NCBI RefSeq assembly: GCF_014705655.1
Contig: NZ_JACXIY010000033.1
Span: 1 to 64,000 of the forward strand
Reading direction: 5' to 3'
Length of the DNA: 64,000 nucleotides
Origin: Paenibacillus arenilitoris
GTDB taxonomy: Bacteria; Bacillota; Bacilli; Paenibacillales; Paenibacillaceae
Below the pieces are notes generated by a model, which was given only the letters and a program-made list of their open reading frames with translations, was not told where the DNA came from and ran no database searches. Positions 7,858 through 17,812 of the stretch are shown piece by piece. Numbering within the stretch: the stretch's first letter is position 1; each line of letters opens with the position of its first letter. A program made the position numbers and the translations under genes.

Positions 7858-9117
7858 TTAAGAGGATTCCGCCTCCCGCCATACTTCGGCGCCGAGTCTG
7901 CTTAAGTTCTCCACCAGGTTGTCGTAGCCCCGGTCGATATATTCGACGCCCGAAATTTCCGTCACGCCTTCCTCGACGGTCAAAGCCGCCACGACAAGCG
8001 CCGCGCCGGCGCGCAAATCGGCCGCGCGCACCTTCGCCGCGTTCAGCTTGCCGCCCTCGATTACGGCTGAGCGGCCCTCGACGCGGATGTTCGCGCCCAT
8101 TCGATTGAGCTCGGGAACATGCTTGAATCTCGTGCCGTAGACGTAATCGGTCAAAATGCTGACGCCCGCCGCCTGCGTGAGCAGCGTCGTCATCGGAGAC
8201 TGCAAATCGGTCGCGAATCCGGGATAGACGAGCGCTTTCACGTCGATCGGCGAATAGTTCCCGCCGCCGATAATACGGATCGATTCGTCCATTTCGACGA
8301 CCTGCACGCCCATCTCTTCCAGCTTGGCCGTCATGGCCTCCAAGTGCTTCGGAATAACATTATCAATAAGAACGTCTCCGCGAGTTGCCGCGGCGGCAAT
8401 CATATAAGTACCTGCTTGAATGCGATCGGGAATAATGGAATGGCGGCATCCATGCAACCGTTCGACGCCCTCGATCCGGATCGTCTCGGTTCCGGCGCCT
8501 TTGATTTTTGCGCCCATGGCGCTTAGGAGAGTAGCTACATCTATAATTTCAGGCTCTTTTGCCGCATTTTCGATAATCGTTAACCCTTTGGCCCGCGATG
8601 CCGCGAGCATGATGTTGATCGTTGCGCCGACGCTTGCCACGTCGAGATAAATTTTCGCGCCGCGCAGCTGCTTTGCGGCGATTCGGATGGAACCGTGTTC
8701 GTTCGTTACCGTGGCGCCGAGCGCTTCAAACCCTTTAATATGCTGGTCGATCGGCCGCGGTTCGAAGTTGCAGCCGCCGGGCATCCCGATCGTCGCTTCC
8801 CCAAACCTGCCCAGCATGGCGCCCATCAAATAATACGAGGCGCGAAGGAGCTTTACTTTGCCGTTCGGCATCGCCTTGGAAACCAGTTTGGTTGGATCGA
8901 TGCGCATCAAATCGCCGTCGCGCTTAACGACGGCACCGAGTTCTTGCAAGATCTCGCTGTATACCGCTACGTCGCTTATCCTCGGCAAATTGTCGAGCAC
9001 GACTTCGGATTCAGCCAAAATGGCAGCCGGTACGAGCGCGACCGCGCTGTTCTTCGCCCCGCTGATTTGAACGGTGCCGCGAAGAGGACGTCCGCCGCGT
9101 ATCATCAATTTCTCCAT
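7858..9117 (-). CDS. murA: UDP-N-acetylglucosamine 1-carboxyvinyltransferase
   Basis: First committed step of peptidoglycan synthesis: transfer of enolpyruvyl from phosphoenolpyruvate to UDP-GlcNAc. The 419-residue protein begins MEKLMIRGG at ATG 9117 with GGGAGG upstream. Lys22 (SGAKN) and the catalytic Cys116 in [16 protein letters not shown] are present; the cysteine is the fosfomycin target, so the enzyme should be fosfomycin-sensitive. Bacillales usually carry two copies; this one, between fba and rho, corresponds in position to the second paralogue (MurAB/MurZ type). The fba terminator at 9156-9232 lies upstream, so murA probably has its own promoter. Confidence 0.96.
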   Translation of the reverse strand: MEKLMIRGGRPLRGTVQISGAKNSAVALVPAAILAESEVVLDNLPRISDVAVYSEILQELGAVVKRDGDLMRIDPTKLVSKAMPNGKVKLLRASYYLMGAMLGRFGEATIGMPGGCNFEPRPIDQHIKGFEALGATVTNEHGSIRIAAKQLRGAKIYLDVASVGATINIMLAASRAKGLTIIENAAKEPEIIDVATLLSAMGAKIKGAGTETIRIEGVERLHGCRHSIIPDRIQAGTYMIAAAATRGDVLIDNVIPKHLEAMTAKLEEMGVQVVEMDESIRIIGGGNYSPIDVKALVYPGFATDLQSPMTTLLTQAAGVSILTDYVYGTRFKHVPELNRMGANIRVEGRSAVIEGGKLNAAKVRAADLRAGAALVVAALTVEEGVTEISGVEYIDRGYDNLVENLSRLGAEVWREAESS

Positions 9118-9155
9118 TTCGTCATTGTTCCTCCCGTGTATTGGAAGAGAATAAA

Positions 9156-9232
9156 GGAAAAACCGCCAAGGCAAGCGCAGAAGCGAGAGACGCCACAGAG
9201 ACGCCGTCCGCGCTTGCCGCTATAAGGCGGTT
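9156..9232 (-). terminator. Long terminator after fba
   Basis: Minus strand: outer stem AACCGCC (9226-9232) with GGCGGTT (9161-9167), inner stem GGCAAGCGC (9210-9218) with GCGCTTGCC (9170-9178), and a large loop, followed by TTTTT. The unusually long loop (about 31 nt) can hold a further small stem. Confidence 0.8.
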
Positions 9233-9255
9233 CGTTATCCTTTGCTCCTGGTTGC

Positions 9256-10110
9256 TTAAGCTTGGTTGTTGCTTCCGAACAAACGGATTTTCTCTTGAAT
9301 AACGGCTTTCATCGCGCTGCGCGCAGGCGTGAGGTATTTGCGCGGGTCAAATACTTCCGCGTTGGCGCCAAGAACTTCGCGGATCGCGTTCGTGCAAGCC
9401 ACTTGGTTCTCCGTGTTCACGTTGATTTTGCCTACGCCCGCTTGGATGGACAGGCGAATCGCTTCGTCCGGAACGCCGGAACCGCCATGCAAAACAACCG
9501 GTACAGGAATCGCATCGGCTACTTTTTGGATAATATCGTAGTGGATCTTAGGCTCGCCCTTGTACATGCCGTGAGCGGTGCCTACCGCGATGGCGAGGCA
9601 GTCTACGCCCGTCTCTTCATAGAAGCGGATCGCTTCTTCAGGCTTAGCCAGCGTTGCGTCTTCCTCGTCGACGCTCAGGTCGTCCTCGACGCCGCCGATC
9701 GTGCCGAGCTCGCCTTCGACGGATACGCCCATGGCGCGAGCGGCTTTTACAACCTCTTTCGTAAGCGCGATGTTCTCTTCGAGCCCGTAGTGGGAGCCGT
9801 CGAACATAACGGAAGAGAAGCCGGCGCGGATACATTTCATCGCGACTTCGAACGAGCTGCCGTGGTCAAGATGCAGGGCGATCGGAAGTCCGGATTTTTT
9901 GGCAGCGGCCTCGGCCATCGCAACCGTGAATTCGATCCCCATATATTTCAAGGCGCCTTCGCTGACCCCGTAAATAAAAGGCGAATTTTCTTCCATGGCG
10001 GCTTCGACGGTCGCCTGGGCGAATTCCAGGTTGTTCATGTTGAACTGACCTACCGCAAATTTGTTTGCTTTTGCTCTCGGCAAAAACTCGTTCATAGACA
10101 CTAAAGGCAT
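9256..10110 (-). CDS. fbaA: Class II fructose-bisphosphate aldolase
   Basis: Zinc-dependent aldolase that interconverts fructose 1,6-bisphosphate with dihydroxyacetone phosphate and glyceraldehyde 3-phosphate in glycolysis and gluconeogenesis. Of 284 residues, normal for the FbaA group. Zinc ligands and active site are seen in ALHLDHGSSFE, EGELGTIGGVEDD, AVGTAHGMYKG and VLHGGSGVPDE; NVNTENQ binds phosphate. The start MPLVSMNEFL is preceded by an AGGAGG-type site. It has an extended -10 promoter at 10175-10183 and a terminator on each side, so it is monocistronic. Confidence 0.97.
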   Translation of the reverse strand: MPLVSMNEFLPRAKANKFAVGQFNMNNLEFAQATVEAAMEENSPFIYGVSEGALKYMGIEFTVAMAEAAAKKSGLPIALHLDHGSSFEVAMKCIRAGFSSVMFDGSHYGLEENIALTKEVVKAARAMGVSVEGELGTIGGVEDDLSVDEEDATLAKPEEAIRFYEETGVDCLAIAVGTAHGMYKGEPKIHYDIIQKVADAIPVPVVLHGGSGVPDEAIRLSIQAGVGKINVNTENQVACTNAIREVLGANAEVFDPRKYLTPARSAMKAVIQEKIRLFGSNNQA

Positions 10111-10174
10111 AGTTGTTTCCTCCTGGATCTTATTCTTTCGTTTTCAAGCCCGTTCCGACTTGTCATTCTGAGTC

Positions 10175-10183
10175 ATTATAACA
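10175..10183 (-). promoter_or_regulatory. Extended -10 promoter of fba
   Basis: Minus strand shows TGTTATAAT (TGn plus perfect TATAAT at 10175-10180), 65 bp before the fba start. The -35 region is weak (TTTACT at about 20 bp), as tolerated by extended -10 promoters. Confidence 0.6.
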
Positions 10184-10232
10184 TATCGAGCCTTGAAATA
10201 GTAAAGCTTGTTTTACTCTGTGTTAATTCTAA

Positions 10233-10270
10233 CAAAAACGGCACCGCCGCTTCATATGCGACGATGCCGT
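10233..10270 (-). terminator. Intrinsic terminator after spo0F
   Basis: Minus strand: 13-bp stem ACGGCATCGTCGC (10258-10270) with GCGGCGGTGCCGT (10238-10250, G-T pairs at two places), 7-nt loop, then TTTTTG. Confidence 0.85.
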
Positions 10271-10283
10271 CAGTCAAACCCGG

Positions 10284-10688
10284 TTAAGAGCCGATCGCGA
10301 ACCGGTTGGTCGAATTGCCGCCTCGCAGCTGCATGTTTACCGCGATCCGCATCTCGTCGATGTCGAAAGGCTTCGTAAAATGCATCAGCGCGCCCAAATC
10401 GGTCGCTTCTTTGATCATATCCAATTCGCCGTACGCCGTCATCATGATGACTTTGATATTGCGGTCGATGGCCTTCACATGCTTCAGAATCTCCAGACCG
10501 TCCATACCGGGGATCTTCATGTCCAGCAGAACAAGATCGGGAGCTTCGCTCTTCACGATTTCCAAAGCCAGCTTGCCATTGGACGCCTGGAACGTATTGT
10601 AGCCTTCGCTGCTAAATACCTCCATGAGCAGTACGCGGATACCGTTCTGATCATCCACGATCAATACTTTCTTCTTCTCCAACGTCAT
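10284..10688 (-). CDS. spo0F: Sporulation phosphorelay response regulator Spo0F
   Basis: Single-domain response regulator that carries phosphate from the sensor kinases to Spo0B and so to Spo0A. About 134 residues: [15 protein letters not shown] with the acidic pair, phosphorylated Asp in [17 protein letters not shown], Thr in VIMMTAYGE and Lys in [10 protein letters not shown]. There is no output domain. Start is uncertain: ATG 10688 is only 3 nt after GGGAGG, while an in-frame TTG six nt later (10682) has ideal spacing. The place between fba and pyrG is the Bacillus order, though the gene ywjG that separates spo0F from pyrG in B. subtilis is missing here. Confidence 0.95.
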   Translation of the reverse strand: MTLEKKKVLIVDDQNGIRVLLMEVFSSEGYNTFQASNGKLALEIVKSEAPDLVLLDMKIPGMDGLEILKHVKAIDRNIKVIMMTAYGELDMIKEATDLGALMHFTKPFDIDEMRIAVNMQLRGGNSTNRFAIGS

Positions 10689-10838
10689 ATACCTCCCGCG
10701 ACTGAGCTTCACCCAGATAAATGGCCAACTCTTCCATAATCGTTAATATATTCGCGCAGGAGGTTATATAATCCTTCTCGTCCGGAGAAAAACTTATCAA
10801 ACGGTGCCGCAAAATGCGCGGCCGCCCGCGAATGCCTC

Positions 10839-12572
<1,734 letters not shown>

Positions 12573-12574
<2 letters not shown>

Positions 12575-12608
12575 AAAAAAAGTGACACCCGTAGCCACGG
12601 GGCACTTT
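12573..12608 (-). terminator. Terminator between rpoE and pyrG
   Basis: Minus strand: AAGTGCCCCGT with ACGGGTGTCACTT (imperfect by one internal mismatch), 4-nt loop, then TTTTTTT. It lies 210 nt after rpoE, so it either ends the rpoE transcript or is an attenuator in a long pyrG leader. Confidence 0.7.
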
Positions 12609-12680
12609 TCCTTTTCTTGGCATATAAAAAAATATAAGAAAGCATAAATCGCCAAAACTTACGCTCTGCCTATATTTCAC

Positions 12681-12711
12681 GCGGCAATCCTTCGCTGCCG
12701 AAGGATGCCGC
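12681..12711 (-). other. Strong hairpin without T-run, rpoE-pyrG gap
   Basis: The minus strand forms GCGGCATCCTTCG with CGAAGGATTGCCGC around a 4-nt loop, a 13-bp stem with one bulge. No T-run follows. It may protect the rpoE 3' end or belong to a leader RNA. The rest of the 374-bp gap 12444-12817 holds only this hairpin, the terminator and the leader hairpin. Confidence 0.45.
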
Positions 12712-12817
12712 TCGTATGCGTATTTGTTAACCGAATCTTAAGCCCATGCAATAGTTTACTCTGCGCCAATAGGACCTGTCAAGCGAAACCGACATCCTGA
12801 CCGGCGCGGCGAGCAAC

Positions 12818-13396
12818 CTATTTGTCTTCGTCGTCTTCTTCGTCTTCGAAATCGTCTTCGTCGTCCGATTCCTCGTCTTCGCCGTCCATGTCGCCTTCCA
12901 CGTCTTCCTCGTCGATCTCTTCGTCGTCCAGATCCACTTCCTCGTCGACCTCCGCGTCCTCGTCGGCTTCGTCGAAGTCTTCGCGGTCTTCGTCGAATAC
13001 GTCGTAATCCTCTTCCTGATCCGCGTATGTGTCTTCTTCCTCGTCCGTGAACATGTCGTCGTCTTCCAGATCGTCGTCGTCGTTGATAATGCGGGTGCGC
13101 TTCGCGTTGCCGACCGGATCCTCGGAGCGCTCTACCGGATACCACCGCTTCAGTCCCCACATGTTGCTGCCCACGCACGCAAAGCGTCCGTCAATGTTGA
13201 TCTCCGTGTACACCTGCGCGATGAACTGGTTGACATCTTCCGCGGAAAGTCCGCGTATCTTAGCGATCTCCATCATGAGATCGCGGTAATAATAAGGCGT
13301 ATTTGCCGCTTTCAGCACCTCAAACGCCAAATCGACCATAGGCATTTCCTTCACGCGCTCAGGATCAAGCTTCAACGTGTAATTGCCGCCGCTCAT
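12818..13396 (-). CDS. rpoE: RNA polymerase delta subunit
   Basis: Firmicutes-specific RNA polymerase subunit that speeds recycling and lowers non-specific binding. 192 residues from ATG 13396 (MSGGNYTLKLDPER), with GAGGATG upstream; longer in-frame extensions are rejected. The folded N-terminal HARE-HTH domain spans roughly residues 10-90 (VDLAFEVLKAANTPYYYRDLM through GRFACVGSNMWGLKRWYP, quoted in part). From about residue 107 the protein is nearly pure Asp/Glu, the unstructured tail that mimics nucleic acid; it makes the DNA a run of cttcgtcgtc-type repeats. The order rpoE-pyrG-spo0F is conserved in Bacillales. Confidence 0.96.
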   Translation of the reverse strand: MSGGNYTLKLDPERVKEMPMVDLAFEVLKAANTPYYYRDLMMEIAKIRGLSAEDVNQFIAQVYTEINIDGRFACVGSNMWGLKRWYPVERSEDPVGNAKRTRIINDDDDLEDDDMFTDEEEDTYADQEEDYDVFDEDREDFDEADEDAEVDEEVDLDDEEIDEEDVEGDMDGEDEESDDEDDFEDEEDDEDK

Positions 13397-13659
13397 ACGG
13401 ACACATCCTCTCTTGCCAATCGAAATTATGTAATCGGTTTTTCCCTTTTTTGTGCTAGTCACAGTATAGTAAAACCTATTTCCTGCAAAAAAGCAAGCGG
13501 AGGGCCGCTCCTGCGGCAGAGCTTGGACGCAATGACAAAAAGCGAAGGGATAAACCCTCCGCCTGACTGTATCCTTCCGGCCGCGATGCGTTTCCCGGCG
13601 CACCATGGACGTAAGAGCTCCGGAGAACTCTTTGTTCATCCTATGTCCAATATCGCTTT
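13397..13659. other. Intergenic region between rpoE and the subtilase gene
   Basis: No gene seen. The divergent promoters of rpoE and the protease gene must lie here. For rpoE a -10 TATACT on the minus strand (about 13460-13470) is clear but no good -35 was found. Short inverted segments such as GGAGGG/CCCTCC (near 13498 and 13555) exist without a T-run. Confidence 0.4.
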
Positions 13660-13687
13660 TTGACACGGTTTGGCGCCTAATTATATG
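13660..13687 (+). promoter_or_regulatory. Promoter of the subtilase gene
   Basis: Perfect -35 TTGACA (13660-13665), 16-bp spacer and -10 TATATG (13682-13687), 83 bp before the TTG start at 13770. Confidence 0.65.
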
Positions 13688-13769
13688 AAAAAGGGCAAGT
13701 TGCTCATGCGGGACGAAGCGTTCGCTCATACAATAGTTCAGCATGGTCCGTCGGGAGGGGAAGCCAACT

Positions 13770-14912
13770 TTGGACACCGCCGCTTTTATCCGCTTGCTGC
13801 AGGATACGATGGCTTGCACGGACACAGCGACCGTTAAGCGAATAGTTCGCTTTCAGCATGCGAGCGACTACCGGCACTTCCTACAGCAGCTGCCTGCAAT
13901 CGAACCGTCGTCATCGCCCCGCAAGAAAATCAGGCAAATGCCCATCATCCGAGCCGTCTCGTGCCGGCTGCCGGCAGACGAAACGCTGGAGCGGTTCGGC
14001 GGGCGAATATGGATTGAGAAGGATTGCAAAATCAGCGTGCACCACGGCTCCCAGGTGCATAAGTCGGCCATGGTCGACCGAGGCATCCCGTGGGGCGTGA
14101 ACCAGATTAAAGCTCCGCAGGCATGGAGCACGACGACAGGCCTCCGCGTGAAGGTCGGCGTCATCGACACCGGCGTCGACTTCAGCCATCCCGATCTGCG
14201 TCAATCATTGTCGAGAGGCATCAACCTGCTGAACCGAAGCATGCTGCCGCACGACGACAACGGCCACGGCACGCACATCGCCGGAACGATCGCCGCGGCC
14301 AATCAGCCGCAGGGCATGATCGGCGTTGCGCCCCGCGCCTTGATCTCCCCGGTCAAAGCCTTCGACCACAACGGCAGCGCCTTCGTGTCCGACATCATTC
14401 TCGGCATCGAATGGTGCATCCGCAATCGCATGGACGTCATCAACATGAGCTTCGGGATGAAGACCAAAAGCAAAGCGCTGCTCGGCGCGGTCATCAACGC
14501 TTACAACGCGGGCGTGATCATCGTCGCTTCCTCCGGAAACGACGGCAAGCGGCGTTCCGTCGACTATCCCGCAAGGTATCCCCAGACGATATCGGTCGGC
14601 GCCACCAACAAGCTCCGCCGTATCGCGCCCTTCAGCAACCGCGGCATCTATATCGACGTGTACGCTCCCGGAGACAAAATCGTCTCGTCGTGGATTCGCG
14701 GCAAATATAACGAAATGAGCGGCACCTCGATGGCCACCTCGCATGTGAGCGGCGCCATCGCTTTGCTGCTCGCGCACAGACCGGGCCTGACGCCCGCCGA
14801 AATCAAAACGATCATTAAGCGCTCCGTTCAGCCGTTAAGAGGAAGAAGAGCCCGCCGGACGGTCGGCGAGCTCGATGTGATGCGAATGATGCAAGTCGTG
14901 GACAAAACCTAG
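13770..14912 (+). CDS. S8-family (subtilisin-like) serine protease
   Basis: A 380-residue subtilase with the full catalytic set: Asp133 in VGVIDTGVDFSHPD, His166 in DDNGHGTHIAGT, oxyanion Asn257 in ASSGNDG and Ser320 in MSGTSMATSHVSGA. Residues 1-115 resemble a propeptide (VKRIVRFQHASDYRHFLQQL) but there is no signal peptide or hydrophobic start, so export is doubtful; it may be intracellular or use another route. The start is TTG 13770, with GGGAGGGG nine nt upstream; the ATG at 13743 contains that site and has none of its own. It is alone, between divergent rpoE and convergent argS. Substrate unknown. Confidence 0.9.
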   Translation: MDTAAFIRLLQDTMACTDTATVKRIVRFQHASDYRHFLQQLPAIEPSSSPRKKIRQMPIIRAVSCRLPADETLERFGGRIWIEKDCKISVHHGSQVHKSAMVDRGIPWGVNQIKAPQAWSTTTGLRVKVGVIDTGVDFSHPDLRQSLSRGINLLNRSMLPHDDNGHGTHIAGTIAAANQPQGMIGVAPRALISPVKAFDHNGSAFVSDIILGIEWCIRNRMDVINMSFGMKTKSKALLGAVINAYNAGVIIVASSGNDGKRRSVDYPARYPQTISVGATNKLRRIAPFSNRGIYIDVYAPGDKIVSSWIRGKYNEMSGTSMATSHVSGAIALLLAHRPGLTPAEIKTIIKRSVQPLRGRRARRTVGELDVMRMMQVVDKT

Positions 14913-14951
14913 CGCCACGGCTTGTTTTTATTTCGATCGCGAAGCGCGCGG

Positions 14952-16631
14952 CTACATCCGCTCCGGCGCCGATACGCCGACGAGTCGCAGAACGTTCGCG
15001 ATCGCGATCCGAACCGCCGCGAGCAGGGCCAAGCGGGCCTGCGTCTGCTCCGCGTCCTCGGTGATGACGCGCTCGGCCCGGTAGTAGCTGTGGAACTGCG
15101 ACGCCAGCTCGTAGACGTAACGGATCAGCCGATGCGGCGCATATTGGGCTGCGGCTTCGGATATTTCCTGCGGCAGCTCGCCGACCTTGCGAAGCAGGTC
15201 GAATTCCTGCTCGGCGGACAGCTTGCCGAAATCGATCGCCTGCGTTTCCTTCAGCGCGACGCCTTGCTCCTCCGCCTGCCGGAAGACGCTGCAAATCCGG
15301 GCATGGGCGTACTGGACGTAGAAGACCGGGTTCTCGTTGGACGTCGAAATCGCAAGGTCCATGTCGAAATCCAGATGCGAATCCATGCTGCGCATCGAGA
15401 AGAAATAACGGATCGCGTCGACGCCGACCTCGTCCATCAGATCCTCCATCGTAACGGCTTTGCCGGTACGCTTCGACATTTTCATTTTCTCGCCGTTCTG
15501 GTACAGACTGACCATCTGCGCGATTAGAACGGTCAGCTTCTTCGGATCGTTGCCGAGCGCCTCCATCGCCGCCTTCACGCGCGGAATGTAGCCGTGGTGG
15601 TCGGCTCCCCAAATATTGATCATTTGGTCGAAGCCGCGGCCGTATTTGTCGCGGTGGTACGCGATGTCCGGAGTCAAATAGGTGTACGAGCCGTCGTTCT
15701 TCACGAGCACGCGGTTTTTGTCGTCGCCGAACGGCATCGTGGACAGCCAGGTCGCGCCCTCTTCTTCGTACACGTGGCCGGAAGCCTTAAGCGCCGCGAG
15801 CCCTTCCTCGACCAGGCCGCTCTCGTACAGCGACGTCTCGCTGTACCATACGTCGAAGCCGACGCGGAACCGCCCCAGATCGCGCTTGATCTTGTCCAGC
15901 TCCCGCTCCAGGCCGTATCGGCGGAAGAACGCGAACCGCTCCCGATCCGGCATCGACAGCAGCTTGTCCCCCTCTTGCTCGACGAGCTGCTTCGCGAAGC
16001 CGACGATATCCTCTCCGTAATAGCCGTCCTCCGGCATCTCCGCGGCTTGTCCGAGCGCCTGGCGGTAACGGGCTTCGATCGACACGGCCAAATTCTCGAC
16101 CTGCTTGCCAGCGTCGTTAATATAGTATTCCCTCGTCACGTCGTAGCCGGCAAAATCAAGCAAGTTGCAAAGCGCGTCGCCTACCGCCGCTCCCCGCGCG
16201 TGGCCGAGATGAAGGCTGCCCGTCGGGTTGGCGCTGACGAACTCCACCTGCACGCGCTTGCCGCCGCCTTCCGCCGTGCGGCCGTATTCGCTGCCCGCCT
16301 GCAGCGCCGCGCCGATAACCGGGTAAAGGTAGCTCTTGTCCAGCCGGAAATTGATAAAGCCCGGACCCGCGATTTCGGCCGATTGAACCGAAGCCTTCTT
16401 CGCATCCAGATGCTCCAGCAGCGCTTCCGCGATTTGGCGCGGGTTCTTCTTGGCCAGCTTCGTTAATTGCATGGCGGCGTTCGTCGCCAGGTCTCCGTGC
16501 GCCTTATCCTTCGGCACCTCCAGCACGATGGCGGGAAGCTCCTCCCTAGCCGCCAGGCCGGCCGCTACCGCGGCATCGGCAATCGCCGCCTTCAGCTGCT
16601 CATACATGTTCTCAAGTACATTTGCGCTCAT
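14952..16631 (-). CDS. argS: Arginyl-tRNA synthetase
   Basis: Class I synthetase that charges tRNA-Arg. 559 residues from ATG 16631 ([14 protein letters not shown]). The N-terminal Add-1 domain is followed by the HIGH signature in [20 protein letters not shown], the KMSKS-like [12 protein letters not shown], and the C-terminal DALR anticodon-binding domain ending in [25 protein letters not shown] lies upstream within the end of ywiB, whose stop codon overlaps the start (TAATG), so the two are translationally coupled. No T-box leader is present. Confidence 0.98.
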   Translation of the reverse strand: MSANVLENMYEQLKAAIADAAVAAGLAAREELPAIVLEVPKDKAHGDLATNAAMQLTKLAKKNPRQIAEALLEHLDAKKASVQSAEIAGPGFINFRLDKSYLYPVIGAALQAGSEYGRTAEGGGKRVQVEFVSANPTGSLHLGHARGAAVGDALCNLLDFAGYDVTREYYINDAGKQVENLAVSIEARYRQALGQAAEMPEDGYYGEDIVGFAKQLVEQEGDKLLSMPDRERFAFFRRYGLERELDKIKRDLGRFRVGFDVWYSETSLYESGLVEEGLAALKASGHVYEEEGATWLSTMPFGDDKNRVLVKNDGSYTYLTPDIAYHRDKYGRGFDQMINIWGADHHGYIPRVKAAMEALGNDPKKLTVLIAQMVSLYQNGEKMKMSKRTGKAVTMEDLMDEVGVDAIRYFFSMRSMDSHLDFDMDLAISTSNENPVFYVQYAHARICSVFRQAEEQGVALKETQAIDFGKLSAEQEFDLLRKVGELPQEISEAAAQYAPHRLIRYVYELASQFHSYYRAERVITEDAEQTQARLALLAAVRIAIANVLRLVGVSAPERM

Positions 16632-17089
16632 TAATCCTGTTCCTCCCGTATATGGAGCCGGATATGGAACCGGCCCGACATTTGTTCGCCCACAAGCAGC
16701 TCGTACTGCCATTCCAATGTAAAAGGGAGCGCTCCCGGCAGCCCGTCCGCGCCTTCGCCCTGCCCAGCCGCCAGCCGCAGCAGCTTCGTATCCGTCTCGA
16801 GCGGGAACGACGCCGCCCTCGACCGGTAGTATCCGGTGCGCCGCATACCGGGCGCGAACAGCTGCTCCGATTCGACCGCCCCGCGCCTTACGATGGACAG
16901 CTCGCCCGGCCGGTACCGCACGAGCGTGCGGACTTCGCCCGCACCCGGCTCTTCCTCCTGCGCGGGCTCGACATATCGTACGAACACCGACAGCTCCTTG
17001 CGGAACCATTCCCCCGCATACGTGTGAACATGCGAGCTTCCGTCCTGCACGCTCTCGAGCGCGATCCGCACCTTACCGCTTTGTCCCAT
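16631..17089 (-). CDS. ywiB: YwiB-type DUF1934 beta-barrel protein
   Basis: A 152-residue soluble protein of the DUF1934 family (calycin-like beta-barrel), consistently placed just upstream of argS in Bacillales; function unknown. The sequence alternates short beta strands ([38 protein letters not shown]) and ends with the family pattern [19 protein letters not shown]. Start is ATG 17089 with AGGAG seven nt upstream; an earlier in-frame ATG at 17116 lacks a ribosome binding site. Its TAA overlaps the argS ATG by one nt. Confidence 0.88.
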   Translation of the reverse strand: MGQSGKVRIALESVQDGSSHVHTYAGEWFRKELSVFVRYVEPAQEEEPGAGEVRTLVRYRPGELSIVRRGAVESEQLFAPGMRRTGYYRSRAASFPLETDTKLLRLAAGQGEGADGLPGALPFTLEWQYELLVGEQMSGRFHIRLHIREEQD

Positions 17090-17155
17090 AGCCTTGCTCC
17101 TGTTATCAGTCTGCATATGTAACTACTATATACAGGAAGTCCGCGAATTTCAACG

Positions 17156-17665
17156 CTAGCGTGCCGTATACGGCACAATGGCGCGCCATGCCCCGACGCG
17201 GTCTTCCAGCGTCCGCATGCGCGGCGTCGGGATCGGGCTCGTGGAAGGCAGCTTGAGCAGCGCGACGTCCCGGAAGCGTCCGTCCCCGCCGAAATGCTTC
17301 CGAAACGTGTCGTACGCTTTGCTTCCATTAAAGGCAAAGCAGCGCAGGCCGGGATATTCGGAGAGGAGCCAAGGCAAATTTTGCGGCACCTCCGCCCGGA
17401 TGTTCACGTCGAGACTGCCCTCCCGCTCGCACGATTCCATCACGTCCCACAGCGCGATCCGATGCTCCTTCAGGAAGGCGAGACGGTTCTCGTAGACGGG
17501 ATCCGGATCCGTATCGGCGAACAGCCGGTACATGATGCGCCACATGAAGTTTTGGGTATGTCCGTAAAATTGCTTATGCTCGAGTGACTTCACGCTCGGC
17601 GCCGTGCCGAGCACCAGCACGCGCGCGCGCTCGTCGATAACCGGCGGAAAAGAATAAATGCGCAT
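17156..17665 (-). CDS. DNA-deoxyinosine (hypoxanthine) glycosylase, UDG superfamily
   Basis: A 169-residue base-excision repair glycosylase of UDG family 6 type, removing hypoxanthine that arises from adenine deamination. Motif 1 is seen in LVLGTAPSVKSLEHKQFYGH with QNFMWRI following, and motif 2 in LLKLPSTSPIPTPRM. The family keeps an Asn in the first motif region (HTQNFMW). The protein starts MRIYSFPPVIDERARVL, where FPPV is the conserved N-terminus. It stands alone between ywiB and the 5'-nucleotidase gene. The substrate preference is by family only. Confidence 0.85.
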   Translation of the reverse strand: MRIYSFPPVIDERARVLVLGTAPSVKSLEHKQFYGHTQNFMWRIMYRLFADTDPDPVYENRLAFLKEHRIALWDVMESCEREGSLDVNIRAEVPQNLPWLLSEYPGLRCFAFNGSKAYDTFRKHFGGDGRFRDVALLKLPSTSPIPTPRMRTLEDRVGAWRAIVPYTAR

Positions 17666-17756
17666 CGGCCCCTCCTCCTGCTCCTGTAAGCTCGCTATGG
17701 CTTCATTCTACTATAAGTCTAGCCTAGATGAGGCGATCGAATCCTCCGCGGCAAGC

Positions 17757-17793
17757 AAAAAAACGCGATCCGCTGCTTCATGCGCGGATCGCG
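17757..17793 (-). terminator. Terminator after the 5'-nucleotidase gene
   Basis: Minus strand: CGCGATCCGC (17784-17793) with GCGGATCGCG (17764-17773), 10-nt loop, then TTTTTTT. Confidence 0.9.
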
Positions 17794-17812
17794 TAACCTT
17801 GTTCGGGCGACG

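Noticed and set aside
16632-16760. T-box leader of argS
   Set aside because: argS is directly coupled to ywiB and no T-box motif is present upstream of either gene.
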